Source: Clostridia bacterium (GTDB taxonomy: Bacteria; Bacillota; Clostridia; Oscillospirales; Acutalibacteraceae). From it: DNA of 35,853 bases. Below are positions 22,470 through 30,077 of the stretch, in pieces. The number at the start of each line of letters is the position of its first letter. The first letter of the stretch is position 1. Both the position numbers and the translations under genes were made by a program. The DNA lies in NCBI GenBank assembly GCA_017416285.1, contig JAFQCU010000004.1, positions 1-35,853 of the forward strand, written 5' to 3'. The notes under the pieces are model-generated. The model was not told where the DNA came from and searched no databases. It worked only from the letters and a program-made list of their open reading frames with translations.

Positions 22470-23167
22470 TGGGTAAGGACGTAATTATTGCTTGCGATTT
22501 TTCTAGCAAGGAACAGGTTTTAACTTTTTTGGATAAATTCACAGGCAAAAAGCCTTTTGTTAAAATCGGTATGGAGCTTTTTTATGCTGAAGGACCGCAG
22601 ATTGTACGTGAAATAAAGGCAAGAGGTCATAAAATCTTTTTAGATTTAAAGCTTCACGATATTCCAAACACCGTTAAAAAGTCAATGGCGGTTTTATCCG
22701 GTTTGGACGTTGATATGACAAACCTTCACGCCGCAGGCACAATTAATATGATGACTGCCGCACTTGAAGGTCTTACCCGTGCCGATGGCACCCGCCCCAT
22801 TTTGATTGCAGTAACTCAGCTTACCTCAACCGACCAAGAAACAATGGAAAACGACCTTTTAATTAAAGAGCCTATTGATGAAGTTGTGCTGCATTATGCT
22901 GAAAACGCCGCAAAGGCAGGTCTTGACGGTGTTGTTTGCTCACCGCTTGAAGCGGGGAAGGTGCACGCACGTTGCGGTGAAAATTTCGTTACCGTTACCC
23001 CCGGTGTTCGCTTTGCTGACGGTGACGTTGGCGACCAAAAGCGTGTTATGACACCCGCCGCTGCTAAAGAAATCGGCAGTGACTATATTGTTGTCGGCAG
23101 ACCTATTACTGCAGCACAGGACCCCGTTGCAGCGTATACACGTTGTTGTGAAGAATTTATTGGATAA
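22469..23167 (+). CDS. Orotidine 5'-phosphate decarboxylase
   Basis: PyrF of 232 residues, a TIM-barrel enzyme making UMP from OMP. The active-site block [11 protein letters not shown] places Lys61 with Asp59 and Asp64, and the C-terminal phosphate site reads [14 protein letters not shown]. The start is GTG overlapping the pyrD stop by one base, with AGGAGG upstream. A MITE-like repeat follows before pyrE. Confidence 0.96.
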   Translation: MGKDVIIACDFSSKEQVLTFLDKFTGKKPFVKIGMELFYAEGPQIVREIKARGHKIFLDLKLHDIPNTVKKSMAVLSGLDVDMTNLHAAGTINMMTAALEGLTRADGTRPILIAVTQLTSTDQETMENDLLIKEPIDEVVLHYAENAAKAGLDGVVCSPLEAGKVHARCGENFVTVTPGVRFADGDVGDQKRVMTPAAAKEIGSDYIVVGRPITAAQDPVAAYTRCCEEFIG

Positions 23168-23324
23168 ATTCTTCACAAATGAAAAATGAAGAATGAAGAA
23201 TGAAGAATTAATGTGTTTTCGGCTTGCCGAAAACTGATATAAATCCGTGCCGAAAACGGCACACCGAAATTATTCACTATTCATTATTCATCATTAATTA
23301 CTATAAATATAAAGGAGAAGAAAA
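23168..23324. repeat. MITE-like palindromic repeat inside the pyr operon (pyrF-pyrE)
   Basis: Arms of AATGAAGAATGAAGAAT type (23178-23210) and the imperfect complement ATTATTCACTATTCATTATTC (from ~23270) enclose the hairpins GTTTTCGGCttGCCGAAAAC and GTGCCGaaaaCGGCAC. Same family as 20680-20832. Confidence 0.7.
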
Positions 23325-23978
23325 ATGGAAGGCTATAAAAGAGAGTTTATTGAGTTTTTAGAAAGCGCAGGCGTTTTAAAATTTGGCGATTTTACCGCAA
23401 AATCAGGCAGAAAAATCCCTTATTTTATAAATGCGGGCGATATTAAAACAGGCGACCAGATTTCAAAACTCGGTGAATTTTACGCTAAAGCATATTTTGA
23501 AAAAATCGGCAACAAAAAAACTGTGCTTTACGGTCCTGCTTATAAGGGTATTCCGATTGCTGTATCGGTTGCTTGCGCTCTTTCAAAGCAGGGCTTGGAC
23601 GTTCCGTTTTTCTTTAACAGAAAAGAAGAAAAAGACCACGGCGAGGGTGGTGTTTTCGTTGGCTATAAGCCTCAAGGCGAAGACATTGTAATCGTTGAAG
23701 ATGTTATTACTGCAGGTACCGCTATTCGTGAAAGTATGGAAATTTTATCGTCACTAAAGGACAGCAAGGTTTGTGCAGTTTTTGTAATGGTTGACCGTAA
23801 GGAAAAGGGCAAAACCGAAAAATCTGCAATGGCAGAGGTTGGCGAAGAATTCGGCTTCCCTGTATATTCGGTTGTTGACGTTTATGATATTATCGAATAT
23901 TTAAGCGAAGATGAAAAAAATGCCGAAAACGTTCAGCGAATTAAAAATTATCTTGCCATCAACGGCGCAAAGGAATAA
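23325..23978 (+). CDS. Orotate phosphoribosyltransferase
   Basis: PyrE of 217 residues, joining orotate and PRPP to OMP. The PRPP-binding motif IVIVEDVITAGTA spans ~121-133, and the flexible catalytic loop carries the Lys-rich segment RKEEKDHGEGG (~99-109). It is between two intra-operon repeats, with GGAGAAG upstream of the ATG. The length and motifs fit a functional enzyme. Confidence 0.95.
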   Translation: MEGYKREFIEFLESAGVLKFGDFTAKSGRKIPYFINAGDIKTGDQISKLGEFYAKAYFEKIGNKKTVLYGPAYKGIPIAVSVACALSKQGLDVPFFFNRKEEKDHGEGGVFVGYKPQGEDIVIVEDVITAGTAIRESMEILSSLKDSKVCAVFVMVDRKEKGKTEKSAMAEVGEEFGFPVYSVVDVYDIIEYLSEDEKNAENVQRIKNYLAINGAKE

Positions 23979-23984
23979 TTTTTA

Positions 23985-24100
23985 GTGTCACTAAAAATTA
24001 TTCAGTGAATAGTTAAAAGTGAATAGTGAATAGTTTTGGTGTCGGCGTTGCCGACGGATATAAATATTTTTATTATGTATCAAAATTATTCATTTTAACA
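23985..24100. repeat. MITE-like repeat inside the pyr operon (pyrE-pyrB), partial copy
   Basis: A TTTTAGTGTCACTAAAAAT hairpin at the start is followed by GTGAATAG-type arms, GTCGGCgttGCCGAC, GATATAAATA and a shortened right arm. Third member of the family in this operon, apparently degenerate. Confidence 0.6.
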
Positions 24101-24114
24101 GAAGGGACTTTTAT

Positions 24115-25026
24115 ATGAGAAGTTTAATTGATATTGCTCAGTTGTCGATTAGCGAAATTGATGCGCTTTTAGAAAAAGCCAACGATATTATTGATAATCC
24201 TTCAAAATATGCCGAAAAATGTAAAGGTAAAAAGCTTGCTACCTTGTTTTTTGAGCCCTCAACCCGCACACGACTCAGCTTTGAAGCCGCAATGTACGAG
24301 CTTGGCGGTAACGTATTGGGCTTTTCCGAAGCGCAAAGCTCATCATCGGCAAAGGGTGAAAGCGTGGCAGACACCGCAAAAACCGTTTCTTGCTATGCGG
24401 ATATTATAGCAATGCGCCACCCTAAAGAGGGTGCGCCGCTTGTGGCTTCATTAAACGCAAGTATTCCCGTTATTAATGCGGGCGACGGCGGTCACAACCA
24501 CCCCACACAAACCCTTACGGATTTACTTACAATAAAGCGTGAAAAAGGTGGTTTTGAAAATATAACCGTTGGCTTTTGCGGTGACCTTAAATTCGGCAGA
24601 ACGGTTCATTCACTTATAACAGCGCTTCGCCGTTATAATAATGTTAAGTTCATTTTTATTTCTCCGAACGAGCTTAAAATACCTGAATACGTTCGGGAAT
24701 CTTTAAAAAGCGATAAGGTCGATTTTGTCGAAACCACCGATTTAGAGGCGGTTATGGGCACGCTTGACGTTTTATATATGACACGTGTTCAGCGTGAACG
24801 CTTTTTTAACGAGGAGGAATATCTGCGACTTAAGGACAGCTATATTCTTACCCCCGAAAAGCTGGAAAACGCAAAAAGCGATTTATCAATAATGCATCCG
24901 CTACCCCGTGTAAACGAGATAAGCGTTGCCATTGACAGCGACCCCCGTGCTTGTTATTTCAAGCAGGTTTTAAACGGCAAATACGTTCGTATGGCACTTA
25001 TTTTAATGCTTTTGGAGGTGGAGTAA
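24115..25026 (+). CDS. Aspartate carbamoyltransferase catalytic subunit
   Basis: PyrB of 303 residues, condensing carbamoyl phosphate with aspartate. Signature [13 protein letters not shown] (Ser49-Arg53 region), [22 protein letters not shown] and HPLPRVNEI are all present. The gene ends immediately before the pyrI ATG, with no spacer. The presence of PyrI implies an allosteric holoenzyme of trimeric PyrB and dimeric PyrI. Confidence 0.97.
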   Translation: MRSLIDIAQLSISEIDALLEKANDIIDNPSKYAEKCKGKKLATLFFEPSTRTRLSFEAAMYELGGNVLGFSEAQSSSSAKGESVADTAKTVSCYADIIAMRHPKEGAPLVASLNASIPVINAGDGGHNHPTQTLTDLLTIKREKGGFENITVGFCGDLKFGRTVHSLITALRRYNNVKFIFISPNELKIPEYVRESLKSDKVDFVETTDLEAVMGTLDVLYMTRVQRERFFNEEEYLRLKDSYILTPEKLENAKSDLSIMHPLPRVNEISVAIDSDPRACYFKQVLNGKYVRMALILMLLEVE

Positions 25027-25443
25027 ATGACAGTTGATACAATAAAAAACGGCATTGTTATTGACCATATCACAGCAGGGCTTGGCATGAAAATTTATTC
25101 CCTTTTAAAGCTTGACGAGCTTGATTGTCAGGTTGCGCTTATTAAAAATGCTCCCAGTAAGAAAATCGGCAAAAAGGATATTATTAAAATAGATTCTGCC
25201 ATAGACCTTAAAACCGATGTTTTGGGTTACATAGACCCCGACGTTACGGTGAACATTATTAAAGACGGCAACATTGTTGAAAAGAAGCAGATTGCGCTTC
25301 CCGAAAGACTGGAAAACGTTATAAGCTGCAGAAATCCACGTTGTATTACCACAACCGAGCAGGAGCTGCCCCAAATCTTTAAGCTCACCGACAAAGAAAA
25401 CCGAGTTTACCGTTGTGTTTATTGTGAAGCAAGGGCGAAATAA
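25027..25443 (+). CDS. Aspartate carbamoyltransferase regulatory subunit
   Basis: PyrI of 138 residues. An allosteric N-terminal domain (IKNGIVIDHITAGLGMKI) binds CTP/ATP in known homologues. The C-terminal zinc site has Cys101, Cys106, Cys130 and Cys133 (CRNPRC and CVYC), which holds it to PyrB. It is directly adjacent to pyrB, whose end GGAGGTGGAG serves as binding site. It is the last gene before the operon terminator. Confidence 0.95.
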   Translation: MTVDTIKNGIVIDHITAGLGMKIYSLLKLDELDCQVALIKNAPSKKIGKKDIIKIDSAIDLKTDVLGYIDPDVTVNIIKDGNIVEKKQIALPERLENVISCRNPRCITTTEQELPQIFKLTDKENRVYRCVYCEARAK

Positions 25444-25485
25444 AGCCAAATTTTCATATTATAATTATATTTTTATATTGCAAGC

Positions 25486-25531
25486 ATATAGGTTTTCGTG
25501 TTAATATAATGCAAAACCTATATATTTTTTT
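25486..25531 (+). terminator. pyr operon intrinsic terminator
   Basis: ATATAGGTTTT (25486-25496) and AAAACCTATAT (25513-25523) form an 11-bp stem, followed by a T-rich run to 25531. A TATAAT in the loop (25505-25510) lacks a well-spaced -35. Confidence 0.7.
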
Positions 25532-25546
25532 ATTGGAGTGTAGGAT

Positions 25547-27892
25547 ATGTTTTTAAAAACCGATTTTAAATTCAAAAAATTCGAGCTTGATACTGTTGAC
25601 GAAAGCGTTTTTTCAACCGATTTTGACGACAGCGATTGGCGTGTTGTCAGAATACCTCACGATTGGGGAATTGAAGGCGATTTTTCTGCCGATAACGATG
25701 CCACCGTAAACCAAATTATTGAAGACGGTATGACAAAGCCGCAGGTTATTACCGGTTGGACGGGCGGTCTTCCCATGGTGGGAGCCGGTGTTTACCGCAA
25801 GTGGGTTAAAATCGAAAAAACCGACAAGGTGTTTTTAGAATTTGACGGTGTTATGTGGAACAGCCGCATTTACATAAACGGAAAATTAGCAGGTCAAAAC
25901 CATTTTGGTTATAAATCCTTTTCGGTTGATATTACCGACTTTGTAAATTTTGATAAAGAAAATTTAATCGCTGTTTATGCCGAAGTGCGTGAAAACAGCG
26001 GCCGTTGGTATTCGGGCGCAGGCATTTACCGTAATATCCGCCTTGTTTCAAAGCCCGAAAAGCATATTGCATATAACGGCATTTGGGTAAGACAGACCTA
26101 TGCCGACAAGGGCTTGGCAATTTTAGATATTTCGGCCGAGCTTGTAAACGTAAGCGGCTTTACTGCTAAAATTACGTCACCCAACGGTGAAACCTTTGAA
26201 TACACCACCGAAGACGATGCTATTTTGGCTGAAATTAAAAATCCCATGCTATGGGATATTGACGAGCCAAATTTATACACCGTAGAAATCACCCTTGAAA
26301 ACGGATATAGCGAAACCGTTCGTTTCGGTATTCGTATGTGCGAATTTACAAAGCAAGGTTTCTTCCTTAACGGCCGTTATCTTAAGATGAACGGTGTTTG
26401 TATGCACCACGATTTGGGCGCTATCGGTGCGGCGGTTAACAAGTCTGCCCTTAAACGCCAAATTGAAATTATGAAGGGTATGGGTGTTAACGCTTGGCGC
26501 ACAAGCCATAATCCCCCCGCACCCGAGCTTTTGGAATTGTGTGACGAAATGGGCCTTGTGGTTATGGACGAATTCTTTGATGAATGGCGCCTTCAAAAGG
26601 TTAAAAACGGTTATGCTCAAACCTATGACGATTTCGTAAAGCAAGACGTAATAGATATTATAAAACGTGACCGCAATCACCCAAGCGTTATTATGTGGTC
26701 AACCGGTAACGAGGTGCGCGAGCAAATTGATGATAACGGTTGGAAGGAAGCAAGAACGCTTTATGACCTTGTAAAGGCTACCGACCCCACACGTCCCGTT
26801 ACCAACGGTCTTTCGCATTATCCTGCTTGCTACACAAAATATATGGCATTTTATACCGATATTGTCGGTCTTAACTATAAGCCCCACACCTATGGCGACG
26901 ATTTGAAAAAATACCCCGAAAAAATGTTTTTAGGCAGCGAAACCGCTTCTTGCATTTCAAGCCGTGGCATTTATCACTTCCCTGCAGAGATTGAAATTGC
27001 TGATAAACGCTGGGATGATTTGGCCATTTCGGATTACGGCTTAATGGCACCCCCGTGGGCATATTATGCCGAGCGTGAAATTGCCGCCCAAAAGGATTTC
27101 CCACAGGTTATGGGCGAATTTATTTGGACCGGCTTTGACTATCTTGGCGAGCCGACCCCTTACTACACAAATTGGCCTTCACGTAGTAGCTATTTTGGTG
27201 TTGTTGATTTGGCAGGTCTTCCCAAAAATCGTTATTACCTATACCGCAGCGTTTGGACCGATATTCCCACCTTACATATTTTCCCACATTGGAACTGGGA
27301 AAACAAAATTGGTGAAAATGTTCCGGTTCATATTTATACAAACTATGACGAGGTTGAGCTCTTCGTAAACGGCAAGTCACAGGGCAAACGTACCTTTGCT
27401 GAAAAGAAAGCCGAATTTGCCGATAAAAAGGAAGAATGGCAAAATCAGGTTGAACGCTTCCGCCTTATTTGGAATGACGTTGTTTATGAACCCGGCGAAA
27501 TTACTGCTGTGGCTTATAAAAACGGTAAAGAGGCCGAACGCAAAACCATTAAAACCGCAGGCGAGCCGTATGAAATTCGCCTTTTGGCTTACAAAGAAAG
27601 TATTTTAGCCGACGGTGAGGATTTAAACTATATCACGGCTCAAATTGTGGATAAGGACGGCAACCTTTGCCCCAATGCCGATAACCGCATAACCTTTACA
27701 GCCGACAAGGCTGAGGTTTACGCAACCGATGCCGGCGACCAGCGTGAAACCGAAACCTTTTTGCGTGCTGATAAAAAGGCAATGTCAGGTATGTTGGTTG
27801 CAGTTGTACGCTCTGATAAACAGGGTAACGCAACCATTATAGCAACCGCTGACGGATTAATTTCGGGTATAATTACATTTGAGTGTAAATAA
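25547..27892 (+). CDS. Glycoside hydrolase family 2 beta-galactosidase-like enzyme
   Basis: Protein of 781 residues with no signal peptide, so probably cytoplasmic. Order: GH2 sugar-binding jelly roll (~10-170, with WYSGAGIYR), immunoglobulin-like domain (~175-265), catalytic TIM barrel (~270-560) and C-terminal beta-sandwich domains resembling DUF4982 plus an Ig-like repeat. The barrel has NAWRTSHNPP, the acid/base Glu389 in STGNEVREQ and the probable nucleophile Glu524 in VMGEFIWTGFDY. Substrate is uncertain among beta-galactosides and related glycans. It stands between two terminators as a single-gene unit with GGAG upstream of the start. Confidence 0.9.
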   Translation: MFLKTDFKFKKFELDTVDESVFSTDFDDSDWRVVRIPHDWGIEGDFSADNDATVNQIIEDGMTKPQVITGWTGGLPMVGAGVYRKWVKIEKTDKVFLEFDGVMWNSRIYINGKLAGQNHFGYKSFSVDITDFVNFDKENLIAVYAEVRENSGRWYSGAGIYRNIRLVSKPEKHIAYNGIWVRQTYADKGLAILDISAELVNVSGFTAKITSPNGETFEYTTEDDAILAEIKNPMLWDIDEPNLYTVEITLENGYSETVRFGIRMCEFTKQGFFLNGRYLKMNGVCMHHDLGAIGAAVNKSALKRQIEIMKGMGVNAWRTSHNPPAPELLELCDEMGLVVMDEFFDEWRLQKVKNGYAQTYDDFVKQDVIDIIKRDRNHPSVIMWSTGNEVREQIDDNGWKEARTLYDLVKATDPTRPVTNGLSHYPACYTKYMAFYTDIVGLNYKPHTYGDDLKKYPEKMFLGSETASCISSRGIYHFPAEIEIADKRWDDLAISDYGLMAPPWAYYAEREIAAQKDFPQVMGEFIWTGFDYLGEPTPYYTNWPSRSSYFGVVDLAGLPKNRYYLYRSVWTDIPTLHIFPHWNWENKIGENVPVHIYTNYDEVELFVNGKSQGKRTFAEKKAEFADKKEEWQNQVERFRLIWNDVVYEPGEITAVAYKNGKEAERKTIKTAGEPYEIRLLAYKESILADGEDLNYITAQIVDKDGNLCPNADNRITFTADKAEVYATDAGDQRETETFLRADKKAMSGMLVAVVRSDKQGNATIIATADGLISGIITFECK

Positions 27893-27894
27893 AC

Positions 27895-27930
27895 AAAAAT
27901 GGTAGAACAATTCGTTCTACCATTTTTGTT
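27895..27930 (+). terminator. Terminator after the GH2 gene
   Basis: AAAAATGGTAGAAC / GTTCTACCATTTTT (27895-27908 / 27914-27927): a 14-bp stem with a 5-nt loop, ending in a T-tract. Confidence 0.85.
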
Positions 27931-28236
27931 TGCTATTCAAATTATAGTTTGTTGGGCTAACGCTCAATTCGTAATTCGTAATGCGTAATTCGTAATTATT
28001 GTACAAACCAATTTATATCCGTCGGCGAAGCCGACACCTTAACTCATAACTTGCCGTAGGCAATCATAACTCATAACACGGCATAGCCGTTCATAACTTA
28101 TTGTGGGCGCAAGCCCCATAAACCCCAATTTAAAGTTTTAAAATATTTTTTAAAACTCCGCCATTTTTCTATCATTTTTTTACAAAACGGGGAATATAAT
28201 CGTAGTAACTGATATTAAAAGAAAGGTGACAGTTAA
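27931..28236. repeat. Mini-hairpin repeat cluster and upstream region of the S1 gene
   Basis: It contains tandem AATTCGTAATGCGTAATTCG modules (~27967-28000), ATTTATATCC, and the short hairpins GTCGGCgaaGCCGAC, TTGCCgtaGGCAA and ACGGCataGCCGT separated by AACTCATAACT modules (28030-28100). A TATAAT at 28195-28200 may belong to the S1 gene's promoter but has no clear -35. Confidence 0.65.
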
Positions 28237-29163
28237 ATGAACGGATTTTACCCCGAAGGCAAACTTTATAACACACAGGAAAATAAACGGCAAATGCTAT
28301 CTCCCGCAGCACTTTTAGATGCTCAGGTGCGAGGCTTGGTGCTTGAAGCGGCGGTGCTGATGTGTGACACCGACCACAATTTAATAGTAAATCTTGGCTG
28401 TATGCGTGGCATAATTCCTCGTAACGAGGGCGCAATAGGTATTGAAAGCGGTGCCACACGTGACATTGCACTGATTTCACGTGTCGGAAAGCCGGTGTGC
28501 TTTGTTATAAGTGAAATCAAAAGTGACAGCAAGGGTGAGCTGTACGCTGTTTTATCCAGAAGAAAGGCGCAGCTTCTTTGCAAAAAATATATTGAAAGCG
28601 AATATAAAACAGGCAGTGTTGTTAATGCGGTAATAACTCACCTTGAATCCTTTGGCGCTTTTTGTGATATTGGTTGCGGTAATATTGCTTTATTGCCGAT
28701 TGATGCCATTTCGGTTTCACGAATATCGCATCCAAAAGACCGTTTTCAGGTTGGTGATAATATTAAAGCGGTGATAAAAAGCATCGCTGAAGATGGAAAA
28801 ATCACACTTTCACATAAAGAGCTCTTGGGCACGTGGGAGGAAAACGCCCGTGAATTTTCGGCGGGTCAAACTGTGACGGGTGTGGTCAGAAGCGTTGAGG
28901 ATTACGGAATTTTTGTGGAAATAACCCCAAATCTTGCAGGTCTTGCCGAGCCACGTGACAACGTGCGGGTCGGACAACAGGCAAGCGTGTTTATTAAAAG
29001 TATTTTAAAGGATAAAATGAAAATTAAGTTGATTATTATTGATAGTTTTGAATCGAATTATATTCCTAAAATTAAGTATTACAATACCGATGATATGATA
29101 ACCGAGTGGGAGTATTCCCCAAAGGATTGTCGCAAACAAATCACCACCCGCTTCTGCGGTTAG
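28237..29163 (+). CDS. S1 RNA-binding domain protein
   Basis: Protein of 308 residues with S1-type OB folds: a divergent domain (~28-110), a clear S1 (~121-190: GSVVNAVITHLESFGAFCDIG ... KITLSHKELLG) and another (~205-265: GQTVTGVVRSVEDYGIFVEI ... VRVGQQASVFIKSI). The last ~45 residues have no recognised domain. It likely binds RNA or the ribosome; a role like ribosomal protein S1 is possible, but it is too short and divergent to assign. AAAGGTGA precedes the ATG. It stands alone and shares a bidirectional terminator with the convergent ASCH gene. Confidence 0.82.
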   Translation: MNGFYPEGKLYNTQENKRQMLSPAALLDAQVRGLVLEAAVLMCDTDHNLIVNLGCMRGIIPRNEGAIGIESGATRDIALISRVGKPVCFVISEIKSDSKGELYAVLSRRKAQLLCKKYIESEYKTGSVVNAVITHLESFGAFCDIGCGNIALLPIDAISVSRISHPKDRFQVGDNIKAVIKSIAEDGKITLSHKELLGTWEENAREFSAGQTVTGVVRSVEDYGIFVEITPNLAGLAEPRDNVRVGQQASVFIKSILKDKMKIKLIIIDSFESNYIPKIKYYNTDDMITEWEYSPKDCRKQITTRFCG

Positions 29164-29193
29164 AAAAAACGCACCCAATCGGGTGCGTTTTTA
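29164..29193. terminator. Bidirectional terminator
   Basis: AAACGCACCC / GGGTGCGTTT (29167-29176 / 29181-29190) with an AATC loop; A-rich on the left and T-rich on the right, so it works in both directions. Confidence 0.85.
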
Positions 29194-29526
29194 TATTACT
29201 TCAATTTCAATCCCCACCACGCCGAATTTTTGTTGTTTTTCGAGTGAATAGTATATGTTCATATCATCCGCTTTAGCGGTTTTTAATTCTTCAGGCAAAT
29301 AACCGCATTTTAAAAGGTCTAACGATTCATAAAGCGCTTCAAAACTTTCAAAGCGGTGAAGCGCTAAAACCTTTGCGGTTAAGGTTTCCTCGCCACAACT
29401 AAAAATAATTTCGTCATTTATGTTAATAAGCGAACGTTTTTCGTCCCACAGGCGCAGTTCAATAGTTTTATGTCCGTTTTTTATCATCTCAAACGGAGAT
29501 TTTTTAAGGTTCATATAATGTGTCAT
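29191..29526 (-). CDS. ASCH-domain protein
   Basis: Small RNA-binding-fold protein of 111 residues. The ASCH pattern is visible: MNLKKSPFEMIKNGHKTIELRL at the start, a DEIIFSC strand, and the end DMNIYYSLEKQQKFGVVGIEI. ASCH domains belong to the PUA-like superfamily; a few have N4-acetylcytidine amidohydrolase activity, but most are uncharacterised. I chose ATG 29526, with GGTGAT just upstream; GTG 29535 and ATG 29532 are alternatives that would overlap that site. It is monocistronic and converges on the S1 gene. Confidence 0.8.
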   Translation of the reverse strand: MTHYMNLKKSPFEMIKNGHKTIELRLWDEKRSLININDEIIFSCGEETLTAKVLALHRFESFEALYESLDLLKCGYLPEELKTAKADDMNIYYSLEKQQKFGVVGIEIEVI

Positions 29527-29535
29527 AGCCATCAC

Positions 29536-29836
29536 CGCAAACTATTGTAACATATTTACGGTATAGCTTCAAGTCCCGCTAACACTTATAAAATACATAA
29601 AACAAAAAAGACTCACCTTAAAGGTAAGTCTTTACTTGGTGCGAGTGATGGGTGAGGTTGCGAGTGCGTCCGGTGGACGAAACAGCGAGCAAAACGAAGC
29701 GCTGCGGTCGACAAGCGAGATACGGCAGTATCGAGTCGTCGGGTACCGCAAGAGAGAAGGAACCGAAGCTTCAAGTCCCATCACATTGACAAAATAAAAA
29801 ATCCCAAACCAAACCTAAAGGTCTGCTTTGGGATTT
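29536..29836. repeat. tRNA-Leu-associated hairpin unit
   Basis: Left to right: a minus-strand terminator (29607-29633), a 16-bp copy of the tRNA-Leu 3' end (29637-29652), the hairpin CGTCC-GGT-GGACG (29667-29679), GGTCGACAAGC (29706-29716), the GATACggcaGTATC hairpin, GTCGGGTACCG (29738-29748), an inverted 15-bp copy of the tRNA T arm and acceptor (29770-29784), then the tRNA's own terminator (29798-29837). Modules are shared with 8771-8900 beside tRNA-Ala. No protein gene. Confidence 0.75.
29607..29633 (-). terminator. Distal terminator behind the duplicated tRNA-Leu end
   Basis: AAGACTCACCTT / AAGGTAAGTCTT stem around 29608-29632, read on the minus strand, where a T-rich run follows (complement of 29601-29607). 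Confidence 0.7.
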
Positions 29837-29837
29837 T
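29798..29837 (-). terminator. tRNA-Leu terminator
   Basis: AAAATCCCAAA pairs with TTTGGGATTTT, with an inner CCTAAAGG-type loop. On the minus strand the stem is followed by TTTTTTATTTT (complement of ~29790-29800). Confidence 0.75.
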
Positions 29838-29921
29838 GGTGCGAGTGATGGGACTTGAACCCATACGTCGGTTGACACACGCCCCTCAAACGTGCCTGTC
29901 TGCCTATTCCAGCACACTCGC
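29837..29921 (-). tRNA. tRNA-Leu(GAG)
   Basis: 85 nt with encoded CCA. The acceptor GCGAGTG pairs exactly with CACTCGC; the D arm starts CTGGAATAGGCAGAC; the anticodon arm CACGT-TTGAGGG-GCGTG gives anticodon GAG; an extended variable arm and the T arm ATGGGTTCAAGTCCCAT follow. The long variable arm and the sequence style fit leucine. A consensus promoter lies directly upstream and its 3' 16 nt are duplicated 200 bp downstream. Confidence 0.95.
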
Positions 29922-29952
29922 GAATATTAACCGCTTTTTACAGCGCCATATT

Positions 29953-29981
29953 ATTATAACAAAGTCGAGCGCTGTTGTCAA
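29953..29981 (-). promoter_or_regulatory. tRNA-Leu promoter
   Basis: On the minus strand: TTGACA (29976-29981), 17-bp spacer and TATAAT (29953-29958), a perfect sigma-A consensus about 30 nt before the tRNA 5' end. Confidence 0.85.
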
Positions 29982-30036
29982 CAAAAAAATTCATTTATTT
30001 TAAAAATTTATTTATGTGGAAATCTATGCGAAATCG

Positions 30037-30045
30037 TGATATAAT
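30037..30045 (+). promoter_or_regulatory. glf operon extended -10 promoter
   Basis: TGATATAAT is a perfect extended -10 (TGnTATAAT). No good -35 lies 17 bp upstream, as is common for extended -10 promoters. The glf GTG follows 33 nt later. Confidence 0.55.
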
Positions 30046-30077
30046 AATATTATACTTTAAATTAAAGGAGTGATTTC

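Noticed and set aside
25505-25510. TATAAT as a promoter for the GH2 gene
   Set aside because: It sits in the loop of the pyr terminator and the nearest -35-like TTGCAA has a 21-bp spacing.
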